A program made the position numbers and the translations under genes. The notes beneath the pieces were generated by a model. It was given only the letters and a program-made list of their open reading frames with translations, searched no databases and was not told the DNA's origin. 64,000 nt of DNA from Suillus spraguei. Its lineage: Eukaryota > Basidiomycota > Agaricomycetes > Boletales > Suillaceae. Location: positions 19,329 to 83,328 of the forward strand of contig JABCPU010000300.1 of assembly GCA_016800925.1 (NCBI GenBank), written 5' to 3'. Below are positions 35,946 to 45,343 of this stretch, piece by piece. How positions within the stretch are numbered: the first letter of the stretch is position 1; every line of letters starts with the position of its first letter.

Positions 35946-36413
35946 TGTTACAATCGTACGTGCCCCTATTCATTTTCTACTTCATTTACCTGTAATTACG
36001 TAACATGATTCTGACTCATATGCTCAATGCATCTGTACTATAGTTGCCTTCCTTCTTGGATATGCACTTACATTCTCACACCTCTCTTGGTCCGTGCGCA
36101 CATATTGGCCTATTTAAGCACGTGTACTTGTAGTAGATTCCTTACTTTAATCTTACTGGGTTTTACCTGAAATCTCCTTCGCTTAGGTCTCCAACCTAAG
36201 TCGTCTTGAATCGTCTCTAAGTCTAAGCACTCCTTAGCCTTAGTCTCTATTCTCGCGGATACCTCTTGACTTGTCATTGAGGCTGAAATCTTGATCGTAC
36301 TCGGAACGCGTTCCTTGTACTTTCACCTTGTCCTTTTCTGGACATTGTAAGAACTCCCAGCAGACCGTCTGTGTCTTTTCACTGTCGCTGGTGACCCACC
36401 CCAGTTCGTAACA
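35946..36413 (+). repeat. 3' LTR of chromovirus copy 2
   Basis: Starts TGTTACAATCG and ends TTCGTAACA; closer to the 28806 LTR than to those of copy 3. Confidence 0.93.
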
Positions 36414-36439
36414 CTAAATTCCTTTTATTGTCTCACATT

Positions 36440-37800
36440 TTTCTGAGTCACGAGTGCAGAATCATGAGTGCCAAACCCTGAAATTGTGGACTACCGGATT
36501 TTAGGATTCAGGGTTCAGCACTAAAAATGTGTGGGTCAAAGTCTTTTTATTGCCTCACATTGATTCACACATTTTGAGTGCCAAACCCTGGACCACGGCA
36601 CTGGCACTCGGACTCAGGACTTGAGACTCATAACAATGTGAAATATATTATCCACATATTTTAAGTGCCGAACCCCGAACCCCAGCACCCGGCACTTGGG
36701 ACTCAGGACTTAGAACAATGTGAGGTAATAGAAACATATTGATCCACACATTTTAAGTGCCGAACCCGAACCCTGGCACCTGGCACCCGGGACTTGGGAC
36801 TCATAACAATGTGAAAGATATTGATCCACATAGTTTAAGTGCTGAACCCCCAAACCCCAAACCCGGCACTCAGGACTCGGGACTCAGAACAATGTGAGGC
36901 AATACAAAGATATTGATTCACACATTTGAGTGCCAAACCCCAAACCCCGGCACCTGGCACCCGGCACTCAGGACTTGGGACACATAACAATGTGAACAAT
37001 ATCGATCCACATATTTTAAGTACCAAACCCCGAACTCCGGCACCCAGGACTTAGAACAATGTGAGGCAATACAAAGATATTGATTCACACATGTTGAGTG
37101 CCAAACCCCGAACTCCAGCACCCAGCACTCGGGAATCGAGACTCGGGACTCATAACAATGTGAAAGATATTGATCCACATATTTTAAGTACTGACCCCTG
37201 AACCCTGGCACCCGGGACTTAGAACAATGTGAGGCAATACCAAGATATTGATTACACATGTTGAGTGCCAAACCCCGAACTCTGGCACCTGGCACTTGGG
37301 ACTCGGGAGTTGGGACTCATAATGTGAAAGACATTGATCCACATATTGTAAGTGCTGAACCCTGAACCCCAGCACCCGGCACTTGCGACTCGGGACTCAG
37401 AACCATGTGAGGCGATAGACACATATTGATCCACACATTCTAAGTGCTGAACCCTGAACTCTGAACTCTGGTAGTCCACTATTTTGGGGTTTGGTACTTG
37501 GGATTCTGCACTTGAGATTGAATCAAATGTTAGGCAATAAAATGACTTTAATCCACACATTTTTGGTAGATATCTTTTCATCTCAAATCTCAAATATCGA
37601 GTGCCGAACCCTGAATCCTGAAATATGGTAGTCCACAATTTCTGGGTTCAGTAGTTGGGACTCAGAAAAATGTCAGGCAACAACAAAACTTTGATCCACA
37701 CATTTTTGGTAGATATTTTTTTTGTCTTAAATCTCGAGTTTCTAGTTTCGAGACTCTGCACCTGGCACCTGGCACCTGGCACTCAGCACTCGGCACTTGG
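36440..37800. repeat. Minisatellite of about 90-bp units
   Basis: About ten degenerate units, each with a 'gatccacacatttt(a/g)agtgc(c/t)' stretch, an 'aaccccgaaccc' stretch, a 'ggcacccggcact(c/t)gggactc' stretch and 'aacaatgtgag'. Alternate units resemble each other most, suggesting a higher-order pair of about 180 bp. The right end (37755-37805) is a short CACCTGG run. No convincing coding frame. Confidence 0.85.
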
Positions 37801-37969
37801 CACTAGATGACTTGACACATGGACTTTAAATTTTCACCTTGTGTGTTGTGTTTTGGGTGTCCAGGTATCCAGAATTCAGAAAATATCTAGTGTGAATCTC
37901 CAGTTTTGAGTTCCAGTTTTCAGGACTTGGCATTCGGATCTTCTTGTAAGCCTGGGAAAAGCTCATTGG

Positions 37970-38269
37970 GCTATACTAAATCTGCCTGACTTAGATACCA
38001 AGCTAGAACATCCCCCTGGAACTATGGTTTACATTTCTGGCAAGGTTCTGGAGCATGGGGTCCCTGAGTGGGGTGATGAAGAGAGGATTGTGATTGCCCA
38101 CTTTGTCAAAGATAAAGTTCATGATAAGCAGGGTATTCCTAGGCCAAAGTTTACAATGAACTGGGAGTTTCTCAATAAAGTGAGGGCAGGTAAGGGAGGA
38201 AAACCTGTTCGTAGAAAGAAGGGCAGAAAGAATGGTAGGGTTGGGGATCCAGGGGAGTCTAGATGCAGT
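37970..38269 (+). pseudogene. Possible 2OG-Fe(II) dioxygenase (TET/JBP-like) C-terminal remnant
   Basis: An open stretch reads PPGTMVYISGKVLEHGVPEW, then ERIVIAHFVKDKVHDKQ, then a basic tail with RRKKGRKNGR. The pattern 'PG..v...GkvL.HgV..W...eRi..aHF..d.VHd' looks like the last strands of a double-stranded beta-helix dioxygenase, with the His of LEHGV as the distal iron ligand and the Arg of ERI as the 2-oxoglutarate contact. The N-terminal half with the HxD motif was not found. A KDZ transposase remnant follows on the same strand. Moderate to low certainty. Confidence 0.45.
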
Positions 38270-38386
38270 TAGATAGTTGGCACACTGATTAGGAGAGGGA
38301 ATTTCTGTATTTGATTAAATTGATTCATAAATTGAAGTGCATTTTATATATTTAAATTTGTGTTATCATTACTTGGTTGAAACATC

Positions 38387-40760
38387 ATGTCAGGCTACAA
38401 AAAACACTGTCTCAAGGCTGTTTCTTATTCTTTCAAAGACAGAGGTAGCTTGTCCCAAAAAAAAGACTTAGATGTGGGCTATGTTGCCTACAAATCAGCC
38501 AGAGGCAAAAGGGGAAAGCCCTCATGGGTCAAATCTTGTGCAGATCCACTGTATGAAACACTTGCAGAGCCTTCCTCTGCCAGCCCAATAAAATGAATGA
38601 AAGAGAGCAATATAGAGTTTCCGAACAAAGAAGGATATCATGGGGAAAGTTTGGGTGACTTTATTATGGAAGCAGATGCTGCTCAACAACCAAGAAGAAC
38701 AAAGGTACATCTAGAAGTTCCTCCTTACCTGAGAACTGCCTTCTCAATCATGATATAGACACAAAACGACTTCATAGCAGAGTATTTTGCTTATCGAGAT
38801 GCCTATCTGGACATCATCCTAGATATGGAAAAATTCAATCATGCTGGGACCTGCAAAACATGTCAAACTGCTGAGGCCACATTCAATTGTGTAACTTGTG
38901 CTGGTGATCATGGCTGTTGTCGTCCTTGTCTGATCAGATCACATCATCCATTGCCTTTCCACAAAATCTAATTGTGGAATGATGTATGCTTCCAAGATGT
39001 AACTCTGGCAGACTAAGGATTTATATGGTACTTGGGCCATGGGGGAGAGCCTTGCCCTCGGTATGGGGCTGCAAATGTTTATGGGCATTTGGATGAAAGA
39101 ATGGAAGAAGCTACAGATGATACAGGGGCTGACCCCTTGGCTTACAATATCACCCCTATGACTGTTGTACATTTATCTGGGGTGTTCACACACAATATGT
39201 CATGGTGTCATTGCCCTGGTTTTGATCCCCAGCACCTGCAGCTCCTAAGAGCAGGACTATTTCCTGCCAGCTCCACACAGCCCAGGACTGTTTTCACCTT
39301 CAAAGTACTGGATTATTTTCTCATTGATGCCTTGGAATGCAAGACTTCGGCCAGGAGCTTCTTTGAGAAGCTCACACAGCTGACAAATAATGCATTTCCG
39401 GATACTGTTCCAGTGAGTGAGAATATATGCTTGTAGTTTAGTCAGGATACCAACAACATCTGTAGGATCAATATCTTGAACTCATGAGAGTATCTCGCCT
39501 ATGGCAGGACTTGAAGAACTGTAAATGGTTTGGATTTTGACATGATATTGTTAGCGACCTAGCTGGGCACTAAGGAACTTGAGTGGTGTCTGCGATGGGC
39601 GCTCTATAAAGAGTGGCGGCCCATGTGTATTGGTCGCCTAGCGCGGAGTGCACTAGTTGGGTCGGGTTGGAGGTAGGCGCGATGCGCTGTCTCACAACCT
39701 CATCTCAGCGATGGGTTCTATGATGACGAATAGACTTAGAAGTGATGAGCTTCTAAGAAGTCGAAGTATAGACAATAAGCTTATCGAAGCTTATTGAAAG
39801 GAAGTTCAGGGTTGAAGATCAAGTAGATTCAAGTGAAAGAAGTACAAAGGCTATCTGCATGTATTTATATGTGAGATTGAAGTGGAGCGCGAATACGTAA
39901 GTATCGCTAGATTAAGTATGAAGTCAGATAGCCAATAGGAAGACACATGCTCATAGATAAGTCAGAGGCATATGAACCAATGAATGCACGCATGTGCAAA
40001 AGGGAGTCATAGGTGCGGAGCCGAAGGTATAAAAGGTATGAGCCAATGAGGCAACACACGAGTCATAGGTAAATGCAAAGGAAAAGATAAAAGGAAATAC
40101 AACACCAGACGTAGTCCTTGAGCCAACAAGTTGTTTGTGTGAACTTGGGGGTAGCGCATGTTGAAGCGCAGAAGAAGGCGTCAAACACGACAAAGGCGTT
40201 TGAGGCATGAGAAGCACAAGGAGTGCGAAGAGTGTGCATGAGCGTGGAGAGTACCGGAAGAGTGCGCGTTTAGCGACGATGGAGGAGGCGAGCATAGGCA
40301 AGGTAGGGAGTGACAACAGCAAGCCAGATGAGGTAGCAGAGGATGAGGATGGAGGCCTTGTCGGGACGAGAGTAGATGGCAATGCATAGGAGGAAAAATG
40401 ATAGTAGGGGCGCAAGAAGGTGTTCTTGTAACAGATATGGATTTGGGCCCTGGCCCAGGAGATCTTTCTATCTTCTGCCCTTCATAACCACAGCCAGGAA
40501 TCAACATGCCTCTTTCTTGGGAAGAGAAGTATGAAAGGCAAGTTGACATAAAGCGCATTCTGGCTCCTATTGTTCAACAATTTTAACTTTTGCTTACAGG
40601 TGGCTTGTCATGAAGAGATTTGTGGTAGATGGAAACTTTACTGCACATCACATGAATATGAGACAGCCTGAACTAGACATCTACCTCTTGGATGGTTTAG
40701 GTTATATAGTCACAGAGAGAGAATATCAAGCTTCATTTGCTCAATATACAAACTGAGGAT
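38387..40760 (+). pseudogene. KDZ transposase with CxC2 cysteine cluster (interrupted)
   Basis: A decayed Kyakuja-Dileera-Zisupton-type DNA transposase. An N-terminal basic segment lies near 38396-38600. The CxC2-like cluster is clear at about 38820-38980 (CKTCQTAEATFNCVTC, CCRPCL, HHPLPFHKI). It is followed by LGHGGEPCPRYG, VVHLSGVFTHNMSWCHCPGF, LLRAGLFPASSTQPRTVFTF (39030-39310), then after a solo LTR by GPGPGDLSIFCPS and PQPGINMPLSWEEKY (about 40440-40530) and RFVVDGNFTAHHM (about 40615-40660). In-frame stops are present. The catalytic C-terminus was not found beyond about 40760. Confidence 0.8.
39549..40433. mobile_element. Solo LTR (885 bp) with 5-bp target duplication GATAT
   Basis: Begins TGTTAGCGACC, ends CTTGTAACA, and is flanked on both sides by GATAT (39544-39548 and 40434-40438). 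A TATAAAA box lies at 40028-40034. It splits the KDZ transposase remnant. The sequence is unlike the chromovirus LTRs here, so it is another LTR family. Open frames on its minus strand are low-complexity and not credible. Confidence 0.9.
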
Positions 40761-42189
40761 GTTATCTCACTACAGCTACTTTTATATTGATAGTGCAAAC
40801 TTTATTTTCAGTACTTTCTTGGTTCCATTTATAGTGTATAGTTTCAATACTAGCTTCATCATGGGTCACAGGATTCCCAATAAGTAGCTGTACTAATAGT
40901 GTCTGATCAATTGTTATAATAGTTGTTTGTGCTGAAATCTCCACACCAGCCATAAACCTTGCCCCAAACCCTGCGTGTCCTTCAGCAAATCTATGTACAA
41001 GCATCAGTAAACTATATTTTAATTTCCAGCACTCACAGTGCAAGCACTAGCTGTGACAGTTCTCCCCAGCATCAGGAAAAAACCCCTTTTCATATTGAGT
41101 ATAATTTGAGCAAATCATATCAAATATAGAAAATTATATACTGTTTTCTTGAATGTGCACAAAAAATACTCAATGTTTGTAAATATTAGTCAATGTGCCC
41201 AAATTTGAAGGTATTGGAGAAAATTTTCGGATACAGGATACTATATCATTAAACTACCTTATGTATGTCATGAGAGGCTGGCCTTTCTTGCCTCCTTGTG
41301 CCATTTGATTTTGGTGTTCCAACTATTTGCAACAAGTCTATACTAATCCTGGCCTCTAGTGGGATTCATCAGACTTCTCTCACAAACAAAACAGTCTGCT
41401 GGTGAGCATGACATTCAGCAAATGCCATAGATCAGTTTCTTTGACATTCCATTGGAGGTCCAGGCTTGCTAACATTGGTCATGTACCTTCCCTTTTTTGG
41501 TGTCCAGATTCCCTTACAATTTCCCCTCCTTTGTGCCTTGTATCCATTGTTTAGCCCACTCCTGTTGTTCAGGCCATTTGAGCTGTTGCTTATGCCTTTG
41601 CCTCTGCTGTTAGCAGTGATGACCTTCAAGGAGGATTGCAAGGGCCCACAAGGATTGCTATTACAATCCTTGTGATTGTCCTTGTCCTTGTTAGGCTTGA
41701 CATAATGTACTACTAGTGGTGGTCCACCATTCCAATCCACAGCTTTACAGCTGGATGCTGTGCTTCATCACTATCCCACCAGAAGAGTGCAGGCATAGGA
41801 GCACTCCTGATATCGTGTCAGCATGTCCAGTGTGCAATCACAGCTAGGAATGCTACAGCAAGTGTACTGTCAGCTGTTGGCCAATGGAGATAGTGAGTTT
41901 TTGTTTTTTGTAGCAGTTCTATTAGCATTTGCTTACCTTGAATGAATTGCAGATGTCAGACATGGCCAGCATTGTCATCAGTGGCCCAAGTGAACCTGCT
42001 GCTGCTAATGGGGATAGTGATGTGCCAGCCTGGCTTGGCCTGAAAGCCCTGGCTTTGGCCTGGCCTGGGGTGGCTTGGGCTTTTGAAAATGCCAAGCTAA
42101 GCTGTGAGCCAAAGTCAGGCTAAAGCCATGGCTCAGCTTGGGCCTAACCACAGCTTTTAGAACCAAATAGATTAGTATTCACTATATTA
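40761..42189. other. Intergenic, no intact gene; G/C-rich imperfect repeats at 41970-42160
   Basis: No protein family recognised. A cluster of related short motifs (GGCTTGGCC, GGCCTGG, GGCTTTGGCC, AAAGCC in both orientations) lies just beyond the hAT remnant and could be subterminal repeats of that transposon. Confidence 0.4.
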
Positions 42190-43316
42190 CACTATTTACC
42201 GGATCTCATCCACTGAATTGATATCAGTGTCATCCCTGTCATCCAAGATCTGTTCATCACAAGCCTCATCATCATTGCCATCTGCAACCTCACCAGTCTC
42301 CACATCATTATTGAAGTCATCAGTTTCAACCTCTGTGAGAGATGACGGACCAGGCTCATGGAATAAAAGATCATGATGTAGGAGACATTCAACATATTGT
42401 AACACTTTGACAATATCACCTTTGAGCTAATTATGCCACTTACTGATTGTAATGCCTCCTTGCAAGAAGGTTCATTCACTTGAGACTGATGCAGTCATGA
42501 TTGACAGACAATCCCTGGCAAGTAATGCCTAGACTGGATACCTCTGGGAATAAATCTAAATGAAAATGATGATCAATGATTGACATTTGATCTAATGACA
42601 GCTACTTACCCCCCACCATTGTGTGGTGCTTATTCCAGCTGGTGGAGCCGCCTCAATAGTCTCAATGTAACCCAAAAACTTGGCCCTCCATGGTTTTAAT
42701 GGGTCAGTGATGGATTCATCTGCATCTGCCTCGCTATTGTCTTCAGACTTGCTCTGAACTTGTCAGATCAGTTTATTGAGGCCGCCAACTTTGCTTCTGA
42801 TATTCATGAGCTGTGATGATGAAACATTTCAATTCAACTCATAATAGTGTACTTCAAACTTGAGGGTTGTTAGGATAAGAAAGCAAAATGAATGATGTAC
42901 CACTTTCTCTGCACATGCAAACACATCATTGAGCAAATGTGATGGCCAATGCTTTTTGAAGTATGTCATTTTTGCTGTCGGGTCCAGTACTACACTTGCA
43001 AATGTCAGAGTAGGCTGAAACAAAAACATGTAATGATGAACACATAGTAATTATATAAGCTGGGGTGTCTGCCATCCTCTCATAGTACTTGTCTAACTTA
43101 TTTGCTGCTGCCTTGAGTGCAACAGTGAATTAACTATATTTAAATCTTTCCACTCATGATGTCCATGATCTGTGAAGAGTCTCCAGTACTGGAATAGCAA
43201 GATGGAGAGTTGATCTGTGATCTCAAGAGAAGGCTTGCTGAGCAATATCAGCATACTAGAGGATTAGGTTAGGCCAATGATCAAAACCCAATTTCACTGA
43301 ACATACTGAAAGGAGG
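42190..43316 (-). pseudogene. hAT-family transposase, C-terminal remnant
   Basis: On the minus strand, pieces in several frames match the end of a fungal hAT transposase in the correct order: AAANKLDKYYERMADTPAY (about 43065-43125), ASVVLDPTAKMTYFKKHWP (about 42940-43010), then PLKPWRAKF with AGISTTQWWG (about 42610-42700), ASVSSE followed by GGITISKWHN and LKGDIVKVLQ (the dimerisation-domain motif SSERxFSxxG..., about 42400-42480) and an acidic tail. Stops replace the expected Arg codons in the SSER-like and KRRNRL-like motifs. Non-functional. Confidence 0.8.
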
Positions 43317-43853
43317 TGTAATGAACATATTGGCGCTGGCCTCGAAACCCTAACTTTTAGCACTCGTCTCACGTCTATAGGAGTTTCCACTCGTCCAAAG
43401 GCTGTCTTACTTGTTTAGCATTGCCAGCGGCATCTCACGCTTACCGCACACTGTACCAATTGCCGCACCACATTCCACATACCAATGTCCTTCCATGTCC
43501 TTGCCGCATCCGCATAGCTCCATTTGGTGCATAGTTTGTTTTATGTTCGTTATCACTGATTCCATGGCAAGTCTTATTACATGTCGCCTTGTGCCGCAGC
43601 TGCCTTGCGCTATGTTTACATATGGCGGTTACTGTACTCGAGCGCTACTGATTTCACCTAATGCATCCCGAGTACATACAATTTAGGATATAAGCACCGC
43701 ATACCCCACACCTGATTGGTACCTCATTTTCACCATACTATAGGTCAGGATTAGTGTCTAGCTCTGGATCTACCCAGTAGTAGACTTAGTCTTTAAAGTT
43801 CTTTACTGCTCGTTAATCGATTTTGCTCATTCACCATTACCGCTGGCATACTG
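43317..43853 (-). repeat. T1 repeat, minus orientation, cut by chromovirus copy 3
   Basis: Begins TGTAATGAACATATTGGC and includes the T1 landmark GATATAAGCACCGCATACCCC. It ends at GCATACTG where the 5' LTR of chromovirus copy 3 begins. Confidence 0.88.
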
Positions 43854-44326
43854 TGTTACAATCGTACGTCCCCTATTCATTTTCCTATCTCATTTACCAT
43901 GTATATTACATAACATGACTCTGACTCATATGCTCAACGCATCTGTACTATAGTTGCCTTCCTTCTTTGGATACGTACTTATGTTCCCACGTCTCTCTTG
44001 GTCTGTGCGCACATATTGGCCTATTTAAGCACAGTGTACTTGTAGTAGATTCCTTACTTTAATCTTACTGGGTTTTACCTGGAATCTCCTTCGCTTAGGT
44101 CTCCAACCTAAGTCGTCCTGAATCATCTCTAAGTCTAAGCACTCCTTAGCCTTAGTCTTTATTCTCGCGGATACCTCTTAGATCTGTCTTTGAGGCTGAA
44201 CCCTTGATCGTACTTGGAACGCGTTCCTAGTACTTTCCCTTGTTCTCTTTTGAACATTGTAAGAACTCCCAGCAGACCGTCTGTGTATTTTCACTGTCGC
44301 TGGTGACGCCACCCCAGTTCGTAACA
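43854..44326 (+). repeat. 5' LTR of chromovirus copy 3 (473 bp)
   Basis: TGTTACAATCG...TTCGTAACA, with TATTTAAG at 44022-44029. Confidence 0.95.
44022..44066 (+). promoter_or_regulatory. LTR promoter and candidate self-primer (ACTTTAATCTT)
   Basis: TATTTAAG (44022-44029) is followed, 34 nt after its first base, by ACTTTAATCTT (44056-44066), about where transcription should start. This 11-mer is the exact reverse complement of the PBS at 44328-44338. Confidence 0.65.
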
Positions 44327-44327
44327 A

Positions 44328-44338
44328 AAGATTAAAGT
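44328..44338 (+). promoter_or_regulatory. Primer-binding site complementary to the LTR transcript start
   Basis: AAGATTAAAGT starts two bases after the 5' LTR end, the normal PBS position. It is complementary over all 11 bases to 44056-44066. Copy 2 shows the same pairing (29279-29289 with 29007-29017). Tf1/sushi-group elements prime from their own mRNA 5' end in this way. Confidence 0.7.
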
Positions 44339-44506
44339 CCCTCTTGATCGACGACTATCCAGTCTTCGACCCTTAACCCTGATCGCTTAAATCAGGAGAC
44401 TAGCGTACGCGTACGCTGAGCAGATTATCCAGAAAAGCCCTAACGGACAGCAAGACAGCGCGTGTAGGCACCGAGAAAGTATAACTCACCAGAAGAATCA
44501 TCAACC

Positions 44507-45343
44507 ATGTCGACCAAAGAATTCGAATACAAGATTGGTCAACCGATTGGTTTTGATGGAGATCGTGATAACTCTCGCGAGTTTATCCAGTCGTGCAACT
44601 TGCACTTTGACATCAATGAAAAGCTTTACACCACCGACAAGCAGAAGATCATCTACATAACATCCTTCATGACCGAGAAGAATGCCAAATCTTGGAAGGA
44701 ACAATTCCTTGAACACGCCCAATCTACCGACACTTCGGGACAAAAAGTGGGATATGGGACGATGGTGGATTTTATGAAGAGCTTCAACGAAGCATTCCAA
44801 CCAGTGGATACCAGAATGACCGCGCTTACACGCCTCAGAGATCTCAAACAAGGAACTGGAGATCTTCACACCTACGTCGCCGACTTTGAGGCACTTGCAG
44901 CCAAGGCTCAGGTTACTGACAACGCGACGAAAATCCAGTTCTTCCAAGACGGTCTTAATTGGGGTATCCTCACAAAGCTTTTCAATACGGGAGATGTCTC
45001 CGAAATCTTCAGAGATGTTGTGTTGCAATGCGTTGCTATTGACAACGCCCATCATCGGCTTAACGCCATGAGGACGCGTCATGTCCCACAACAGAAGAAG
45101 AAGAATTATGGGAATGCACGGTATATTCCGAACCGTGATTCCAACGCAATGGTCGTAGACCGAATCTCCGATATGGAGAGATCCGAATGCATGAAGAAAG
45201 GACAATGCTTCGGATGCAGAAAGACAGGACATCGTATTCATAACTGTCCTGACAGAAAGAAGAAGACCCCACTCCGACAAACCGAAGTCAAAGGAGAAGA
45301 AGAAGATGAAGAAACCGTAAGACGGATTGTTGAGGATTTTTGA
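44507..45343 (+). CDS. Gag of chromovirus copy 3
   Basis: 278 residues, open. A capsid-like retrotransposon Gag region (residues about 20-180, including FMKSFNEAFQPVD and LRDLKQGTGDLHTYVADFEAL) is followed by a basic linker and a CCHC zinc knuckle CFGCRKTGHRIHNC (about residues 230-245), then an acidic tail. It forms the cytoplasmic particle that packages element RNA. The TGA at 45341-45343 is preceded by a run of five T; pol continues in the -1 frame from here, so a -1 frameshift or a restart must express it. Confidence 0.93.
   Translation: MSTKEFEYKIGQPIGFDGDRDNSREFIQSCNLHFDINEKLYTTDKQKIIYITSFMTEKNAKSWKEQFLEHAQSTDTSGQKVGYGTMVDFMKSFNEAFQPVDTRMTALTRLRDLKQGTGDLHTYVADFEALAAKAQVTDNATKIQFFQDGLNWGILTKLFNTGDVSEIFRDVVLQCVAIDNAHHRLNAMRTRHVPQQKKKNYGNARYIPNRDSNAMVVDRISDMERSECMKKGQCFGCRKTGHRIHNCPDRKKKTPLRQTEVKGEEEDEETVRRIVEDF

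Larger units (their letters stand above)
28806..36413 (+). mobile_element. Ty3/gypsy chromovirus copy 2 (full length, defective)
   Basis: A 7.6 kb element: 5' LTR 28806-29277, leader with PBS at 29279-29289, gag 29476-30249, pol about 30312-34401, additional ORF 34455-35879, purine tract 35933-35942, 3' LTR 35946-36413. The two LTRs differ at only a few sites by eye. All long genes are interrupted: CGA-to-TGA nonsense at the end of gag and in the RT region, plus several 1-nt frameshifts. The flanking 5 bp (CTGTA and CTAAA) do not match, so no simple target duplication. Confidence 0.93.

Noticed and set aside
36440..37800. Possible CRISPR-like or telomeric array
   Set aside because: Units are degenerate tandem repeats without unique spacers, and the CCCTGAACC words are not a regular telomere repeat.
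39951..40558. Ser/Pro-rich minus-strand ORFs
   Set aside because: They lie inside or across the edge of a solo LTR with a clear target duplication.
40762..41043. 93-codon minus-strand ORF as part of the KDZ transposase
   Set aside because: Opposite strand to the KDZ remnant, and the weak GFGA likeness is not enough.
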